Shown: positions 45,685-55,304, numbered from the stretch's first letter. The stretch is DNA of 64,000 bases from JADGHX01 sp963837755 (GCA_963837755.1 CAWIOP010000001.1:744001-808000); one strand, 5' to 3'. Numbers and translations: made by a program. The notes: generated by a model not told the origin, from the letters alone.

Positions 45685-47177
45685 CAGCGCGGCAAGGCGC
45701 GCTTGCGCTTCCCGCCGGCACTACCTCGGCGGTGGCGGGCACGCTGTGGGTGGTGCTCGGCAATCTGCTGACGCGCGGCGTGGGTTTCGCCGGGCAGGTT
45801 GTTCTCGGCTGGCTGCTCGCGCCGGAAGAGTTCGGCACGTGGGCGCTGGCAGTCTCGATCGCGACGGCAGTCGCGGCGCTCCGCAACGGAGGCACGAGCC
45901 AGATTCTCATCAAGCGCGGTGAGCACTATGCGTCGCAGGCGGGCACGATCTTCCGCTTCTCGCTCGCATTCAACTTTCTCGCCATGGTCGTGCTGGTGAT
46001 GGTGGCGACCCTCGTGCTGGGTGAGCGGCCGACACTCGCCGTCGTATTGTTCGGCGTCGCGCTGTCGATCCCCGTCGGCACGCCCGGCATGCTGCTCAAG
46101 GCGCGACTCACCATCGACCGGCGATTCCGCGAAGTCGCGTCCATCAGCTTCGGCTCTTCGTGCGTGTGGCAACTGTCCGTCGTGGCGCTCGCGCTGTGCG
46201 GATTCGGCGCAATGAGCTTTGCGCTTCCGCCGCTGCTGCAAGCGGGGTACGAAAGCGTCGCCTCGTGGTGCTACGTCAAGTCGTTTCCTGGCCTGCGGAC
46301 GAGCGCGCGGGCGTCGGACTACTGGCAGCTGTTCCGCGAGTCGCGCTGGGTGATGTTGAGCGCCGCGGCCCTGGCGCTCGCGACGACCGGCGACTACTTC
46401 GCCGTCGCGATGCTGTCGGATGCGCGCACGGCAGGACTGTATTTCTTCGCGTTCCAGCTCGTCGTCGCCATCAGCGCGCCGGTGTATGGCGCGCTCGAAA
46501 CCGTGTTGCCTGCGCTGTTTACGCAACTCGACGGTGATCGCGCCCGGCAGATCGATGCCTGCTCGCGAACGATCCGCGTGATGATCGGAGCCGGTGCGCC
46601 GGCTGCCGCGACACTTGCGCTGGCGGCGCCGCCGGTCATCCACTTCGTCTGGCATGGCGCGTGGGACGAAGCCGCAGGGGTCGCGCAGATTCTTGCCGCG
46701 TGCGTGCCTGCATGGCTGCTGGTGAGTGCCGGGCGCGCATTGATCGAGGCACGCGGGTTGTGGCGCGGCCGGTTCGTCGTGCTTGGCTCGTACGGTGTCG
46801 GTGGCATGGGCGCCGCCGCCATCGGAACACTCACGGGCGACATCAGCACCATCGCCACGATGGTGGCGGCGTTCTATGTGACGTTCGCGCTCGCTTTCCT
46901 GCTCGTGCTTCGCAAGCTCGGCCTGCCACTGCGCCGGACGGTGGGCTCCGTTCTCGCGCCGCTCGCACTCACCGGCGTGGCACTGCTGGCCGGCGAAGGG
47001 CTCGCGCGGCTGCTGGTGCACGACGCGCACTCGAGCCTGCGCAGTGTCGTTCAGCTGTTTACGTATGTCGCCGTAGTGGCCGGCGGCAATCTGCTGTTCT
47101 TCAGGGATATCTGGCACGAGATCGTTGCGGTGCTGTTGAGAAGAATCAAAGGGAGCATCAAAGGGAGCAACTCATGA
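45681..47177 (+). CDS. Wzx-type polysaccharide flippase
   Basis: A 498-residue membrane protein of the MVF/polysaccharide transporter superfamily with about twelve to fourteen hydrophobic segments; TLWVVLGNLLTRGVGFAGQV at the N-terminus and LAPEEFGTWALAVSIATAVA are typical of RfbX/Wzx-type flippases. It should move the lipid-linked repeat unit to the periplasmic face for the Wzy-like protein. The start is GTG 45681, overlapping the previous stop; the 3' end overlaps the next ATG by four bases. Confidence 0.87.
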   Translation: MTARQGALALPAGTTSAVAGTLWVVLGNLLTRGVGFAGQVVLGWLLAPEEFGTWALAVSIATAVAALRNGGTSQILIKRGEHYASQAGTIFRFSLAFNFLAMVVLVMVATLVLGERPTLAVVLFGVALSIPVGTPGMLLKARLTIDRRFREVASISFGSSCVWQLSVVALALCGFGAMSFALPPLLQAGYESVASWCYVKSFPGLRTSARASDYWQLFRESRWVMLSAAALALATTGDYFAVAMLSDARTAGLYFFAFQLVVAISAPVYGALETVLPALFTQLDGDRARQIDACSRTIRVMIGAGAPAAATLALAAPPVIHFVWHGAWDEAAGVAQILAACVPAWLLVSAGRALIEARGLWRGRFVVLGSYGVGGMGAAAIGTLTGDISTIATMVAAFYVTFALAFLLVLRKLGLPLRRTVGSVLAPLALTGVALLAGEGLARLLVHDAHSSLRSVVQLFTYVAVVAGGNLLFFRDIWHEIVAVLLRRIKGSIKGSNS

Positions 47178-47989
47178 GGCGTTTGCTCGCGTTACTGGTC
47201 TCGGTTTTCTGCGCATGCGCGTGGCATCAGTCGCACGCTCAAACCGAGCCGCCTGCGGCGCCACCGGCATTCCTCGTCTTCGACGGCCTGCTCAACCCCG
47301 ATAAGCCCAACCTGGCGCAGTACGGCATGATCGAGTTTCGCGGCACCGGCAACGTGTGGCGGCCGGGCGTGTCGATCGACACGGTGGACGAGCCCGGCAT
47401 CGAGTCCGTGGTGAGGTTCATGGCGACGCTGGGCCCGGGCTATTACCTCGACATCGAGAACTGGCCGGTCGTCCGCGTGCCCGAAGCCGAGGTGCAGGCG
47501 AATGTCGGAAAGCTCGTGCAGGTGGCGCAGATCGCGCGCCGCACGGCGCCCGAGCGCGACTTCGGTTTCTACGGGCTGTTGCCCCACGCCGTGTACTGGG
47601 AAGTGCTGCTCAACGACCAGGCTGCGCTCGCGGACTGGCGCCGAAGCAACGAGCTGTCGAGGCCGATGGCCGACCATGTGGATTTCGTGCTGCCCTCGAT
47701 CTACACGTTCTATGAAGATCGCGAGGGCTGGAAGCGCGCCGCGCTCGTCACGCTCGAGGCCGCCCGCCAGTTCGGCAAGCCCGTGTATGCCTTCATCTGG
47801 TGGGAGTACCACGAAGGCAATCCAAAGCTTGCCGGCCAGCCCCTGCCGCGCGATTACTGGCGGATGCAGCTGGAGTTCGTGCGCGAGCACGCCGATGGTG
47901 TCGTGATCTGGGGCGGCTACCAGAAGGCATGGGACCCGAACGCGCCCTGGTGGCTCGAAACGCAGGACTTCCTGCAGACCCTGCAATGA
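47174..47989 (+). CDS. Secreted glycoside-hydrolase-like protein of unknown specificity
   Basis: A 271-residue exported protein (signal peptide 1-22, ending HQSHAQ). The mature part looks like a TIM-barrel glycosidase: GPGYYLDIENWPVVRV, DFVLPSIYTFYEDREGW, YAFIWWEYHEGNP and DGVVIWGGYQKAWDPN. The acidic/aromatic patches resemble hyaluronidase-like (GH56-type) barrels, but I cannot place it with certainty and the catalytic residues are not proven. It closes the polysaccharide operon, overlapping the flippase stop, so trimming or release of the polysaccharide is a reasonable guess. Confidence 0.6.
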   Translation: MRRLLALLVSVFCACAWHQSHAQTEPPAAPPAFLVFDGLLNPDKPNLAQYGMIEFRGTGNVWRPGVSIDTVDEPGIESVVRFMATLGPGYYLDIENWPVVRVPEAEVQANVGKLVQVAQIARRTAPERDFGFYGLLPHAVYWEVLLNDQAALADWRRSNELSRPMADHVDFVLPSIYTFYEDREGWKRAALVTLEAARQFGKPVYAFIWWEYHEGNPKLAGQPLPRDYWRMQLEFVREHADGVVIWGGYQKAWDPNAPWWLETQDFLQTLQ

Positions 47990-48028
47990 GCGCACCGCGC
48001 GGTGCAGGGGCGCCGGCGTGGCATACGT

Positions 48029-48046
48029 CTGTCACCAAACTGTCGT
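48029..48046 (+). promoter_or_regulatory. Candidate Pho box upstream of the exosortase gene
   Basis: CTGTCACCAAACTGTCGT has the 7-4-7 layout of the PhoB box and agrees with the E. coli consensus at about 15 of 18 positions. A weak -10-like TAGGCT lies at 48057-48062, at the usual distance for PhoB-dependent promoters. The gene start is 80 bases downstream of the box. Not tested; phoB is not in the window. Confidence 0.5.
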
Positions 48047-48125
48047 CTCGGTTCGCTAGGCTGCCTGCCTCTCGCGAACGCGCGTTCAAGCGCGGCAGAA
48101 GCGCGAACGACAGCGCACGGACATC

Positions 48126-49715
48126 ATGAGCCCGACATCGATACCGGACCTCGCCGCGCCGAACGCGCGGTGGCAATTCACCGTGCCCACGCGCGCCTTC
48201 ATCTTCACCGCGCTCGCCATCGCGATGCTGCCGTTCCTGAAGGCGCTGCTGGAGCTGTTCGACGTCTGGAATCTCAAGCCCGAGTACAGCCACGGCATGC
48301 TGATTCCCGCGATCTCGCTGTTCCTCATCTGGCGGCAGCGGCACGAGCTCGCCGCGACACCGTTCCAGGGCTCGTGGTCCGGGCTGTTGCTGGTGGCGGC
48401 CGGCCTATTGTTCTGGCTCATCGGCGAGCTCAGCACCATCGAATCGATCACTCAGTACAGCTTCCTGGTCGTGCTCTACGGCCTCGTCATCTCGCTCGTG
48501 GGCTGGCCGGTGTTTCGCCGGCTGTGGATGCCGTTGCTGCTGCTGTTCTTCATGATTCCGCTGCCCGCGTTCTTTGGCAACGCGTTGTCCCTGAAGCTGC
48601 AGCTCTTGTCTTCGCAGCTCGGTGTGGCGTTGATCCGACTCGTGGGCATCAGCGTCTTCCTCGAAGGCAATGTCATCGACCTCGGGCAGATGAAGCTGCA
48701 GGTGGCCGAAGCCTGCGACGGACTGCGCTACCTGTTCCCGCTCATGACGCTGGCGCTCATCGTTGCGCATTTCTTCAAGGCGCCGCTGTGGAAGCGCTTC
48801 GTGCTGTTCTTCTCCAGCATTCCGATCGCCATTTTGATGAACAGCATTCGCATCGGCGCCATCGGCGTGACGGTGGAGTACTGGGGCGAGCAGATGGCGG
48901 AAGGGCTGCTGCACGACTTCGAAGGCTGGGTCGTCTTCATGCTGAGCACGGCCGCGCTGCTCGGCGTGGGCGCGGTGCTCGCGCGCCTCGGTAAGAGCAG
49001 GTCGAGCCTTCGCGACGCGCTGGCGTTGCACGCGGCGCCCGCGCAGACCGGCGCCAGTGGGCCGACGACGACGCGAACCCTGCCCCGCTCATTCGTTGCC
49101 GCGTCCGTGCTGGGCGCCAGCGCCGCGATCATGGGATTTGCGCTGCCGGACCGCAGCGATGCGCACCCCGCACGCTCAGCGCTCGTGGAATTCCCGACGC
49201 GCGTGGATACCTGGCAGGGGCGCCAGACTTCCATGGAGCAGATCTACCTCGACGCCCTGCAGCTCGACGACTACGTGATGGCGGACTATCGGCGTGCTGA
49301 CGCGCCTCCCATTAACTTCTACGTGGCGTGGTACGACTCACAGCGCAAGGGCCGCTCCGTGCACTCGCCCCGCTCGTGCATGCCGGGCGGCGGCTGGGAA
49401 ATTCGCAGCCTCGAACAGCGCTCGCTGTCGAGCGCCGGCCCGCCTCTCAACGTGAATCGCGCGGTCATCGAGCTCGGCCGCAACAAGCAGATCGTCTACT
49501 ACTGGTTCCAGCAGCGCGGCCGAGACATCACCAACGAGTATCTCGTGAAGTGGTACATCTTCTGGGACGCGCTCACCCGCAATCGCACCGATGGCGCGCT
49601 CGTGCGCCTGAGCGTGCCCGTGCTGCCCGGCACGGATGAGTCACATGCGGATGCCGAGCTGGTGCGGTTCGCTTCCGCTGTCGTTCCGAAGCTGAATGCC
49701 TACGTGCCGGACTGA
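48126..49715 (+). CDS. xrtD: Exosortase with fused EpsI domain, XrtD (VPLPA-CTERM) type
   Basis: A membrane cysteine protease-like transpeptidase that cleaves C-terminal sorting signals. The 529-residue product has an exosortase core of about eight spans (residues 25-300) with the triad candidates Cys197 (VAEACDGLRYLFPL), Arg242 (NSIRIGAIG) and His263 (LLHDFEGW). From about 330 an EpsI-like domain follows (YRRADAPPINFYVAWYDSQR and HSPRSCMPGGGWEI). This fusion and the nearby VPLPA/VPLPG C-termini point to XrtD rather than XrtA. A Pho-box candidate lies upstream. Its 3' end overlaps the convergent glycosyltransferase by 16 bases. Confidence 0.85.
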   Translation: MSPTSIPDLAAPNARWQFTVPTRAFIFTALAIAMLPFLKALLELFDVWNLKPEYSHGMLIPAISLFLIWRQRHELAATPFQGSWSGLLLVAAGLLFWLIGELSTIESITQYSFLVVLYGLVISLVGWPVFRRLWMPLLLLFFMIPLPAFFGNALSLKLQLLSSQLGVALIRLVGISVFLEGNVIDLGQMKLQVAEACDGLRYLFPLMTLALIVAHFFKAPLWKRFVLFFSSIPIAILMNSIRIGAIGVTVEYWGEQMAEGLLHDFEGWVVFMLSTAALLGVGAVLARLGKSRSSLRDALALHAAPAQTGASGPTTTRTLPRSFVAASVLGASAAIMGFALPDRSDAHPARSALVEFPTRVDTWQGRQTSMEQIYLDALQLDDYVMADYRRADAPPINFYVAWYDSQRKGRSVHSPRSCMPGGGWEIRSLEQRSLSSAGPPLNVNRAVIELGRNKQIVYYWFQQRGRDITNEYLVKWYIFWDALTRNRTDGALVRLSVPVLPGTDESHADAELVRFASAVVPKLNAYVPD

Positions 49716-51001
49716 CCGCCGTCCGCGGCAGGCGCCGGGGCCGAGCCCTGGCCCGCTGCCGTGCCCGCCGCGCGCGCAACCGTCGGGCGGGTCTCGAGAT
49801 CTGCGAGAAGCCGCACCCAGCTGCGCACAGCGCGGTCGAGCGTGAATCGAGTCTCGAAGACCACTCGTGCGCGCGCCCCCATTCGCAGCAGCTCGTCGCG
49901 GTTGGCATGCAGGGAACGTATCGTGGCCGCGAGCGCTGCTCCATCTGCGCACCTCACGGCGAACCCGCAATCGGTTTCCGCAACCAGGCGCGCGAGCTCG
50001 CCATCCGGGTCGCCGATGAAAATAGCGGGCCGCCCGGCGGCCAGGATGCCGTAGGTCTTGCTCGGCACGATCAGGCCTTCGAGCTCGGGCAGCAGCGAGG
50101 CGAGATGCACGTCCGCGGCGGCGAGGCTGTCCGCCAGCGCCTCACGAGGCTGGTACGGCAGGAAGTGAAAGCTCGTGAGCCCGCTTTCCCGCACGCACTG
50201 CCTCAGCTCGCTCATCTTCGCGCCGCCGCCGATCATGAGGAACGCGTAGCGCGGATCGGCGCTGAGGTCTCGCGCCGCGGCCAGCAGCGTGTCGAACTCG
50301 TGCGCGCGGCCGAGGTTGCCCGAGTAGCCGATGACGAAGCGGCTCTGCAGACCAAGGCTCGCACGCAGCTCGCTGTGCTCGGCAGACTTCGGCAGCAACG
50401 CAGCGCCGTCCGCCCAGTTCTCGATGATGTGCAGGCACTCCGGCTCGACATCGCGCGTGCGCAGATAGTCCCGCATGCGCGTGCCCAGCACGACGTTCGC
50501 CTTCGCGAAAACCAGCGAGCGATCGCGCAGCGCTTTCAGCCCCGTCTGGATCACCGCGGGCAGCGGAACACCGAGCCTCGACGCCACTTCGGGAAACACG
50601 TCCTGCAGCCAGTTCACGAGCTTCGCGCCGCGCAGGGCGACGGCAAAAGCAGCCGGCACTGACAGGAGGGGCGGATCGGTCTTCACCACCGCGACGTCTG
50701 CGGAGCGCAGCAGGCTCCACAGGCGCAGCGTCGCCGTGAAATAGAAGCTCGCATAGTCGAGCGCGCGCCCGCGCAGCGAAGCGCGGCCAAAACGCGCGGT
50801 CCAGACGCGATGAATGTGCACGCCGCGCACGGTCTGCCGACGCGGCAGTGCCGCCAAAGCATTTTCATAGAGCTGGCGGGAGCATATGACATGAATCTCC
50901 ACACCCGCCTGCGCGAGACGGAATGCGAGATCCGACAGCATCTGGCTCGTCGCCGAGAGGTCTGGATGGAAATAGCGGTTGACGAAGACGACTTTCGTCA
51001 T
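49700..51001 (-). CDS. Glycosyltransferase, WcaI-like (GT4)
   Basis: A 433-residue GT-B enzyme resembling the WcaI/WbuB group: VVFVNRYFHPDLSATSQMLS at the start, LVNWLQDVFPEVASRLG in the acceptor domain, FVIGYSGNLGRAHEFDTLL in the donor domain and LEGLIVPSKTYGILAAGRP in the donor pocket. The C-terminal tail is Ala/Pro-rich and of low complexity. It is the last gene of the leftward export operon (its ATG overlaps the kinase stop by one base). Confidence 0.85.
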   Translation of the reverse strand: MTKVVFVNRYFHPDLSATSQMLSDLAFRLAQAGVEIHVICSRQLYENALAALPRRQTVRGVHIHRVWTARFGRASLRGRALDYASFYFTATLRLWSLLRSADVAVVKTDPPLLSVPAAFAVALRGAKLVNWLQDVFPEVASRLGVPLPAVIQTGLKALRDRSLVFAKANVVLGTRMRDYLRTRDVEPECLHIIENWADGAALLPKSAEHSELRASLGLQSRFVIGYSGNLGRAHEFDTLLAAARDLSADPRYAFLMIGGGAKMSELRQCVRESGLTSFHFLPYQPREALADSLAAADVHLASLLPELEGLIVPSKTYGILAAGRPAIFIGDPDGELARLVAETDCGFAVRCADGAALAATIRSLHANRDELLRMGARARVVFETRFTLDRAVRSWVRLLADLETRPTVARAAGTAAGQGSAPAPAADGGQSGT

Positions 51002-51765
51002 CAGTAGGCGCGCTTCTCGGACTCCGACGCGCGATTCAGCACGGTGCCCACGAGCCGCACGTCGCCAAGCAGCTCGCGCACGCGCGTGACGTCATCGCGC
51101 TTCGTGACGCCTTCCGTGGCCACGAGCACTACGCCGTCGAGAATCGGCGCGACGGTGAGGAAGTCGTCCGTGAGCAGCACGGGCGGCAGATCGAAGATCA
51201 CGAGACCATCGCAGCGGACGTTCTTCAGCTCGAGCAGCATGTCCTGGGCGCGCCGGCTCGCGAGCATCTCGGAGCTGGCCTTCACGGACGCAAGCGTCGG
51301 AATGACTTCGAAGCGCTCGATGCCTTCGATGCCGCGACACAGGTCGCCCACTTCGGAAATTCCGGCGAACCACGATTCGAGGCCCTCCGAGACCGGCAGG
51401 CCGAGCACCGATGACACGGAGGGCCGGCGCAGGTCCAGATCCACGAGCAGCACGCTCTGGTTGGATTCGGCGGCGATGCCCAGCGCGAGGTTGATTGCGG
51501 TCAGCGTCTTGCCTTCGCCATCTACCGCGCTCACCACGCCGAGCGTGCGCACGGAGTGCTGACGCACACGCTGCAGAATCTGCGTTCTCAGCATGCGGTA
51601 CGCCTGGGGCGCGACGCCGGCATCGCCGGGGAACACCACGCGATTGTTGCGGGCACGGGCGAAATCCACCGCCACGCGCGTGGCCGGGTGTCTGTCGAGC
51701 GACACGTCGGTCGCGCGCTGCATCCGGGCCATCTCGAGCGCGCGTTCAATGCGTTCCACAGACAT
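51001..51765 (-). CDS. Tyrosine-autokinase-like ATPase of the exopolysaccharide locus (BY-kinase/CpsD type)
   Basis: A 254-residue P-loop protein. It has Walker A VSAVDGEGKTLTA (Lys86), Walker A' VLLVDLDLRRPSV (Asp109, Asp111) and Walker B LVIFDLPPVLL, the three motifs of bacterial tyrosine kinases. The C-terminus lacks the usual Tyr cluster and ends in one Tyr (Tyr254), so autophosphorylation capacity is limited. It starts at ATG 51765, eight bases after the Wzz gene; as in other loci it probably works with the chain-length protein to control polymer length. Confidence 0.85.
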   Translation of the reverse strand: MSVERIERALEMARMQRATDVSLDRHPATRVAVDFARARNNRVVFPGDAGVAPQAYRMLRTQILQRVRQHSVRTLGVVSAVDGEGKTLTAINLALGIAAESNQSVLLVDLDLRRPSVSSVLGLPVSEGLESWFAGISEVGDLCRGIEGIERFEVIPTLASVKASSEMLASRRAQDMLLELKNVRCDGLVIFDLPPVLLTDDFLTVAPILDGVVLVATEGVTKRDDVTRVRELLGDVRLVGTVLNRASESEKRAY

Positions 51766-51773
51766 GTCGTGCC

Positions 51774-53536
51774 TCACAACCCGAACTTGCGGAGCATGGC
51801 GAACCACAGGACATCCACCGGCCGATACAGAAAGTGCATGGCGGCGATGGCGGACAACACCGCGACGCAGGTCGTGCCGATGGCAAGCCGCCACCGCTGC
51901 CGCGCCATGCGCACGTCATCGTCCGTGGCGATGCTCGGAATGAGCGCAAGCGGCGCCTCACTCAGGAGCTGCAGGATGTCCTTGCGACCGCGCACCGTGC
52001 CGTCCACCGCCTCGAGCAGTGCAGCGACGCCGATTGCAAGCCCCAGGCTCAGCACGATGCCGGCGATCCAGATGAGCGCCCGATTCGGGCTCACCGGCTC
52101 TTCCGGCGGCAGCGGCGGCTCGATCAGCGTGAAGCGCTCGCCCTTGCGATCCGCTTCCAGGTTCTGCGAAACCTGCGCCTCCATCTGCTTGGAGCGGATC
52201 TCCTGATATTTGGACTGCGCGTTCTGATAGTCGCGCACGAGCTCGCGATATTCCTTCTCGGTCTGCGGAGCGACGGTGATCTTGCGCTGGTAGTCCGCCA
52301 TCTGCGTGCGCAGCCGGGAGATCTGCGTGGCGGTCGCCTTCTGGTCGTTCTTCGTGGCACTCAAGTGTGTCTGCAGCTGGATGTACACCGGATTGTCCGG
52401 CGACTGAACGGGCGGTGCCGGCTCGGTGGCGCGGGCATTTTCCCGCGTGAGCACCGCTTCGAGCGTGGAGACTTCGCGCTCGGCGCGCTGCAGGTCCGGA
52501 TGCTCGGGCGCGTATTTCTTGCGCGCCTCGGCGAGGCGGGTGCGGGCGTCATCCAGCCGGCGGGCCACGTCGTTCGCGGCGTTACCCGTGCCGACGCCTT
52601 CCGACGCTTCGAGGCCCGCGATCTCGCGCTTCATGCGCACGATGTCCGGATGATCTTCGGCGTAGAGCGCATGGGCGCTCGCCAGCTTCGAGCGCAACAT
52701 CTTCAACCGGTCCGTCGGGCTCAGGATGCGCTCGCCCGTATCGCTCATGAGAGCGGAGTTCGGCTTGACCTGCACGAGCTGCGCTTCGAGATACACGCGC
52801 TGCTGCATCGAGCGACATCATGCGCGCTTCCTGCTGCCGCAAATCCTGCTCGGTGCGGTCGAGCATCTGCATGTTCAGCGTGGCGAGCTCGGGCAGGCTG
52901 TCGCCGCTCTTCTCCTTGAACTGCGCGAGCTTGCCTTCCAGCTTCCGTGATGTGGTCACTCAGGCGGTCGGCCTCGTCCTTGAGGAACGTGGAGGCATCC
53001 TGCGCGAGCCGCGTGCGCTCGGTAACGTTCTCGTTGAGGTAAAGCGTGGTCAGCTCGTTCGCGACCTTCGTCGCCTTTTCCGGCGAGCGGCTCGTGTACG
53101 AGACCGAGAACGCGATGGTGGCCGAGCGCGGCATGCCGCTGCGCGGGTCGATCACGTCCGCGCTGATCATGTTCAGCTTGATGTCGTCCCGCATGCGCTG
53201 CATGAGCTGCTCGCGGGACTCGCGGTCGCGCGAGGTCTCGTAGAGATCGTAGCGTCGAATGATGTCCAGCAGGTTCTTCGTGGTCATCACGCGCTGGCTG
53301 ATCACCTGAATGCGCTGATCCGCGTAGGACGTCACGGTGGAGCGCACGAGCTCCGCCGGAAGCTCCTGCTGTTCGATGAGAATGGTGCTTGCGGATCTGT
53401 AATACGCCGGCAGGAACAGCACCAGCGACAGCGTCACCAGCAGGCCGGCCGCCGCGGTGATCAGGATCCACTTGCGCCGGCGCATGGCCGCCGCGAGCAC
53501 CTGCTTCAGGTCGATTTTTTGTTCTTCGTCGTTCAT
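51774..53536 (-). CDS. Polysaccharide chain-length determinant (Wzz/PCP family), frame-disrupted twice
   Basis: An inner-membrane co-polymerase of about 587 residues. The N-terminal part (from ATG 53536) has one membrane span (WILITAAAGLLVTLSLVLFL) and the Wzz domain (YRSASTILIEQQELPAELV). The middle, in a second frame, is coiled-coil (KLAQFKEKSGDSLPELATLN, DLRQQEARMMSLDA), and the end, in a third frame, starts QQRVYLEAQLVQVKPNSALM and finishes with a second span (ALIWIAGIVLSLGLAIGVAA). The switches lie at about 52943-52944 (one extra base) and 52801-52808 (one missing base). The size and long periplasmic coiled coil match the PEP-CTERM-type chain-length proteins. Confidence 0.85.
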
Positions 53537-53548
53537 GAGGGCCTCTCG

Positions 53549-54694
53549 CTAGCGCGAGACGATTCGAGGGTTGGGCGACCACGCGGCGGAGCACATCACG
53601 CGCCAGCCTTCCGCGAAGCCGTCGTCACGGAAGCGCTGCATGCGGCTGACGGAGCCGAGCCCGCTCAAAAGCCACGTGCGGCTCGCCTGCCAGGTGAGCC
53701 CGGCGTCCAGGCGCTCGTAACGGTGCACTTCGCCGGAGCGCGCGAAATCGAAGTCGTCGTTACCGATGGAGCGAATCGACGCGGTGGTGGCCCAGCGGGG
53801 CGCGAGGCGGCGGTCGAACGCCAGGCCGGCTTCCGTGCGCGTCACGAGAACGCCGAAGCCGCTCGGCGCCACGCTGCGCTCCGCGAACAGGCGCCACTTC
53901 GTGCGCGCATCGCTGCGCGTGAGCTCGAGCTCGCCGGTGTAGCCCGATTCGCCGCCCGAACCGGTGGTCTTGCGCGACAGACCGCCCGCGAGGCTCAGGC
54001 TCATATTCGACGTGAGGTCGTGACTGAACCCCACCTGCGCACCGACGCTGTTGCTGACGTCGGAGTCGAAGTCCGACTTGAGCGAGCTGCCGTAGGCCGT
54101 GAGCTGCATCGAGCTACGGGGCGAGAAGCCCAGCACCTGAGTAACCGACAGCGACGGATAGCGATAGCCCGATTCGCGATACGCCTCGCTGCCCTGGTAA
54201 TCGATGTCCGCATAACTCACCTGCACGCTGAGCTGGTTGCGGTCTTTGGTCTGTGCGTGCGTCCACGACAGCGCGCCCGTCTTCGAGCGGCGGCGTGTGT
54301 CGATATCGATGATGCCGGTGTCTGCGAATTCCGAGCCGAGCGTGTTCTGGTGGGCCAGGGCGGCCCTGGCGGTGAACATCGAGCGCGGGGAATACCAGCT
54401 GCCGGCGGCCGCGAGCGATTCGTTGTCCGCGTCGCGTGAATCGTTTCCGGTGTAGCGCTGCAAATCGACGTGCGGCTGCAGTGAGAACAGGGAGCTGCCG
54501 GTGGCGCGCTTCAGAGTGAGGTCCAGTTGCAGCGTCGCGGCCTGGCCCGCGTCGGCCTCGTCGACGAGCGAGCGATTGGAGTCGTGATCCACGCTCCAGC
54601 CGATGCGCGGCGACATGGACCACTCGGCTGCACTGACGGTGCCCGCCGCGCAGAGACACGCGCAGGTCAGCACGTTTACGAAAGCGGCGCGCAT
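53549..54694 (-). CDS. Outer-membrane beta-barrel protein of the polysaccharide locus
   Basis: A 381-residue exported protein with a signal peptide (1-22, ending TVSAAE) and a mature part of alternating hydrophobic residues typical of a beta barrel, e.g. SVQVSYADIDYQGSEAYRES, SSMQLTAYGSSLKSDFDSD and MSLSLAGGLSRKTTGSGGES. It resembles the outer-membrane proteins found in exosortase/PEP-CTERM loci but I cannot be sure of the subfamily. It lies between the Wza-type and Wzz-type genes in the same operon, so it may form part of the secretion channel. Confidence 0.75.
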   Translation of the reverse strand: MRAAFVNVLTCACLCAAGTVSAAEWSMSPRIGWSVDHDSNRSLVDEADAGQAATLQLDLTLKRATGSSLFSLQPHVDLQRYTGNDSRDADNESLAAAGSWYSPRSMFTARAALAHQNTLGSEFADTGIIDIDTRRRSKTGALSWTHAQTKDRNQLSVQVSYADIDYQGSEAYRESGYRYPSLSVTQVLGFSPRSSMQLTAYGSSLKSDFDSDVSNSVGAQVGFSHDLTSNMSLSLAGGLSRKTTGSGGESGYTGELELTRSDARTKWRLFAERSVAPSGFGVLVTRTEAGLAFDRRLAPRWATTASIRSIGNDDFDFARSGEVHRYERLDAGLTWQASRTWLLSGLGSVSRMQRFRDDGFAEGWRVMCSAAWSPNPRIVSR

Positions 54695-54722
54695 GTCGTG
54701 GCTCGTCCGATTGCCGGCGCCC

Positions 54723-55304
54723 TCAGGGGACCACGATGGTGTCGCCGCTGACGAGAAGAATGTTCTGCGCAAGATCCCGGCCGCGCGCCACGTCGGCATA
54801 GTGAAAACGCAGCGTCTGCAGTTGCCCGCGTTCACGGCGCAGAATCACGATGTCGTTCAGCGCGGCGAAAGACGTGGTGCCGCCGGCCATGCTGAGAGCC
54901 TGCATGACATCCACCGGACGGCTGAACTGGAAGTCACCGGGGCGATTCACCTGACCGAGGACGAAAATGCGATTGCCCACGATCTGCCGGACGGCGATCG
55001 TGACCACAGGATCGGGAATGTAGCGCTTCAGGCGCTCGGCAAGCTCGGCGCGCAGCTGCTCCACGGATTTGCCGCGAGTGTCTACGTCGCCCGCAAGCGG
55101 GAAAGAAAACGCGCCGTCCGGCCGCACGAGCACTTCGGCCTGCAGGTCCTGCTCTTTCCACACCGACACCTGCAGCACGTCTCCGGGCTGAATGTGATAC
55201 GCCGGCGGCATGTCGACATCCGCCGCATCGGCCATGGCCCGCGGCGCGATGAGGCCGCACGCGGACAACGCAGCGGCGAGCAGAAACGAGCGGAGCATGC
55301 TCAT
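54723..55304 (-). CDS. Polysaccharide export protein (Wza/OtsA-type, Poly_export + SLBB)
   Basis: A 193-residue periplasmic/outer-membrane export protein. After the signal sequence (LLAAALSACGL; the Cys suggests possible lipoprotein processing) it has the Poly_export domain (HIQPGDVLQVSVWKEQDLQA, VRPDGAFSFPLAGDV) and an SLBB domain (VFVLGQVNRPGDFQFSRPV). It is shorter than Wza and lacks its C-terminal helical part, as is common in exosortase loci. I start at ATG 55304 (GGAAAG ten bases upstream); GTG 55310 is possible. First gene of the leftward export operon. Confidence 0.88.
   Translation of the reverse strand: MSMLRSFLLAAALSACGLIAPRAMADAADVDMPPAYHIQPGDVLQVSVWKEQDLQAEVLVRPDGAFSFPLAGDVDTRGKSVEQLRAELAERLKRYIPDPVVTIAVRQIVGNRIFVLGQVNRPGDFQFSRPVDVMQALSMAGGTTSFAALNDIVILRRERGQLQTLRFHYADVARGRDLAQNILLVSGDTIVVP

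Noticed and set aside
45573..47117. 514-codon minus-strand open frame opposite the flippase gene
   Set aside because: Composition dominated by Arg, His, Glu and Gln with no hydrophobic core; the plus-strand flippase is well supported and tightly packed in its operon.
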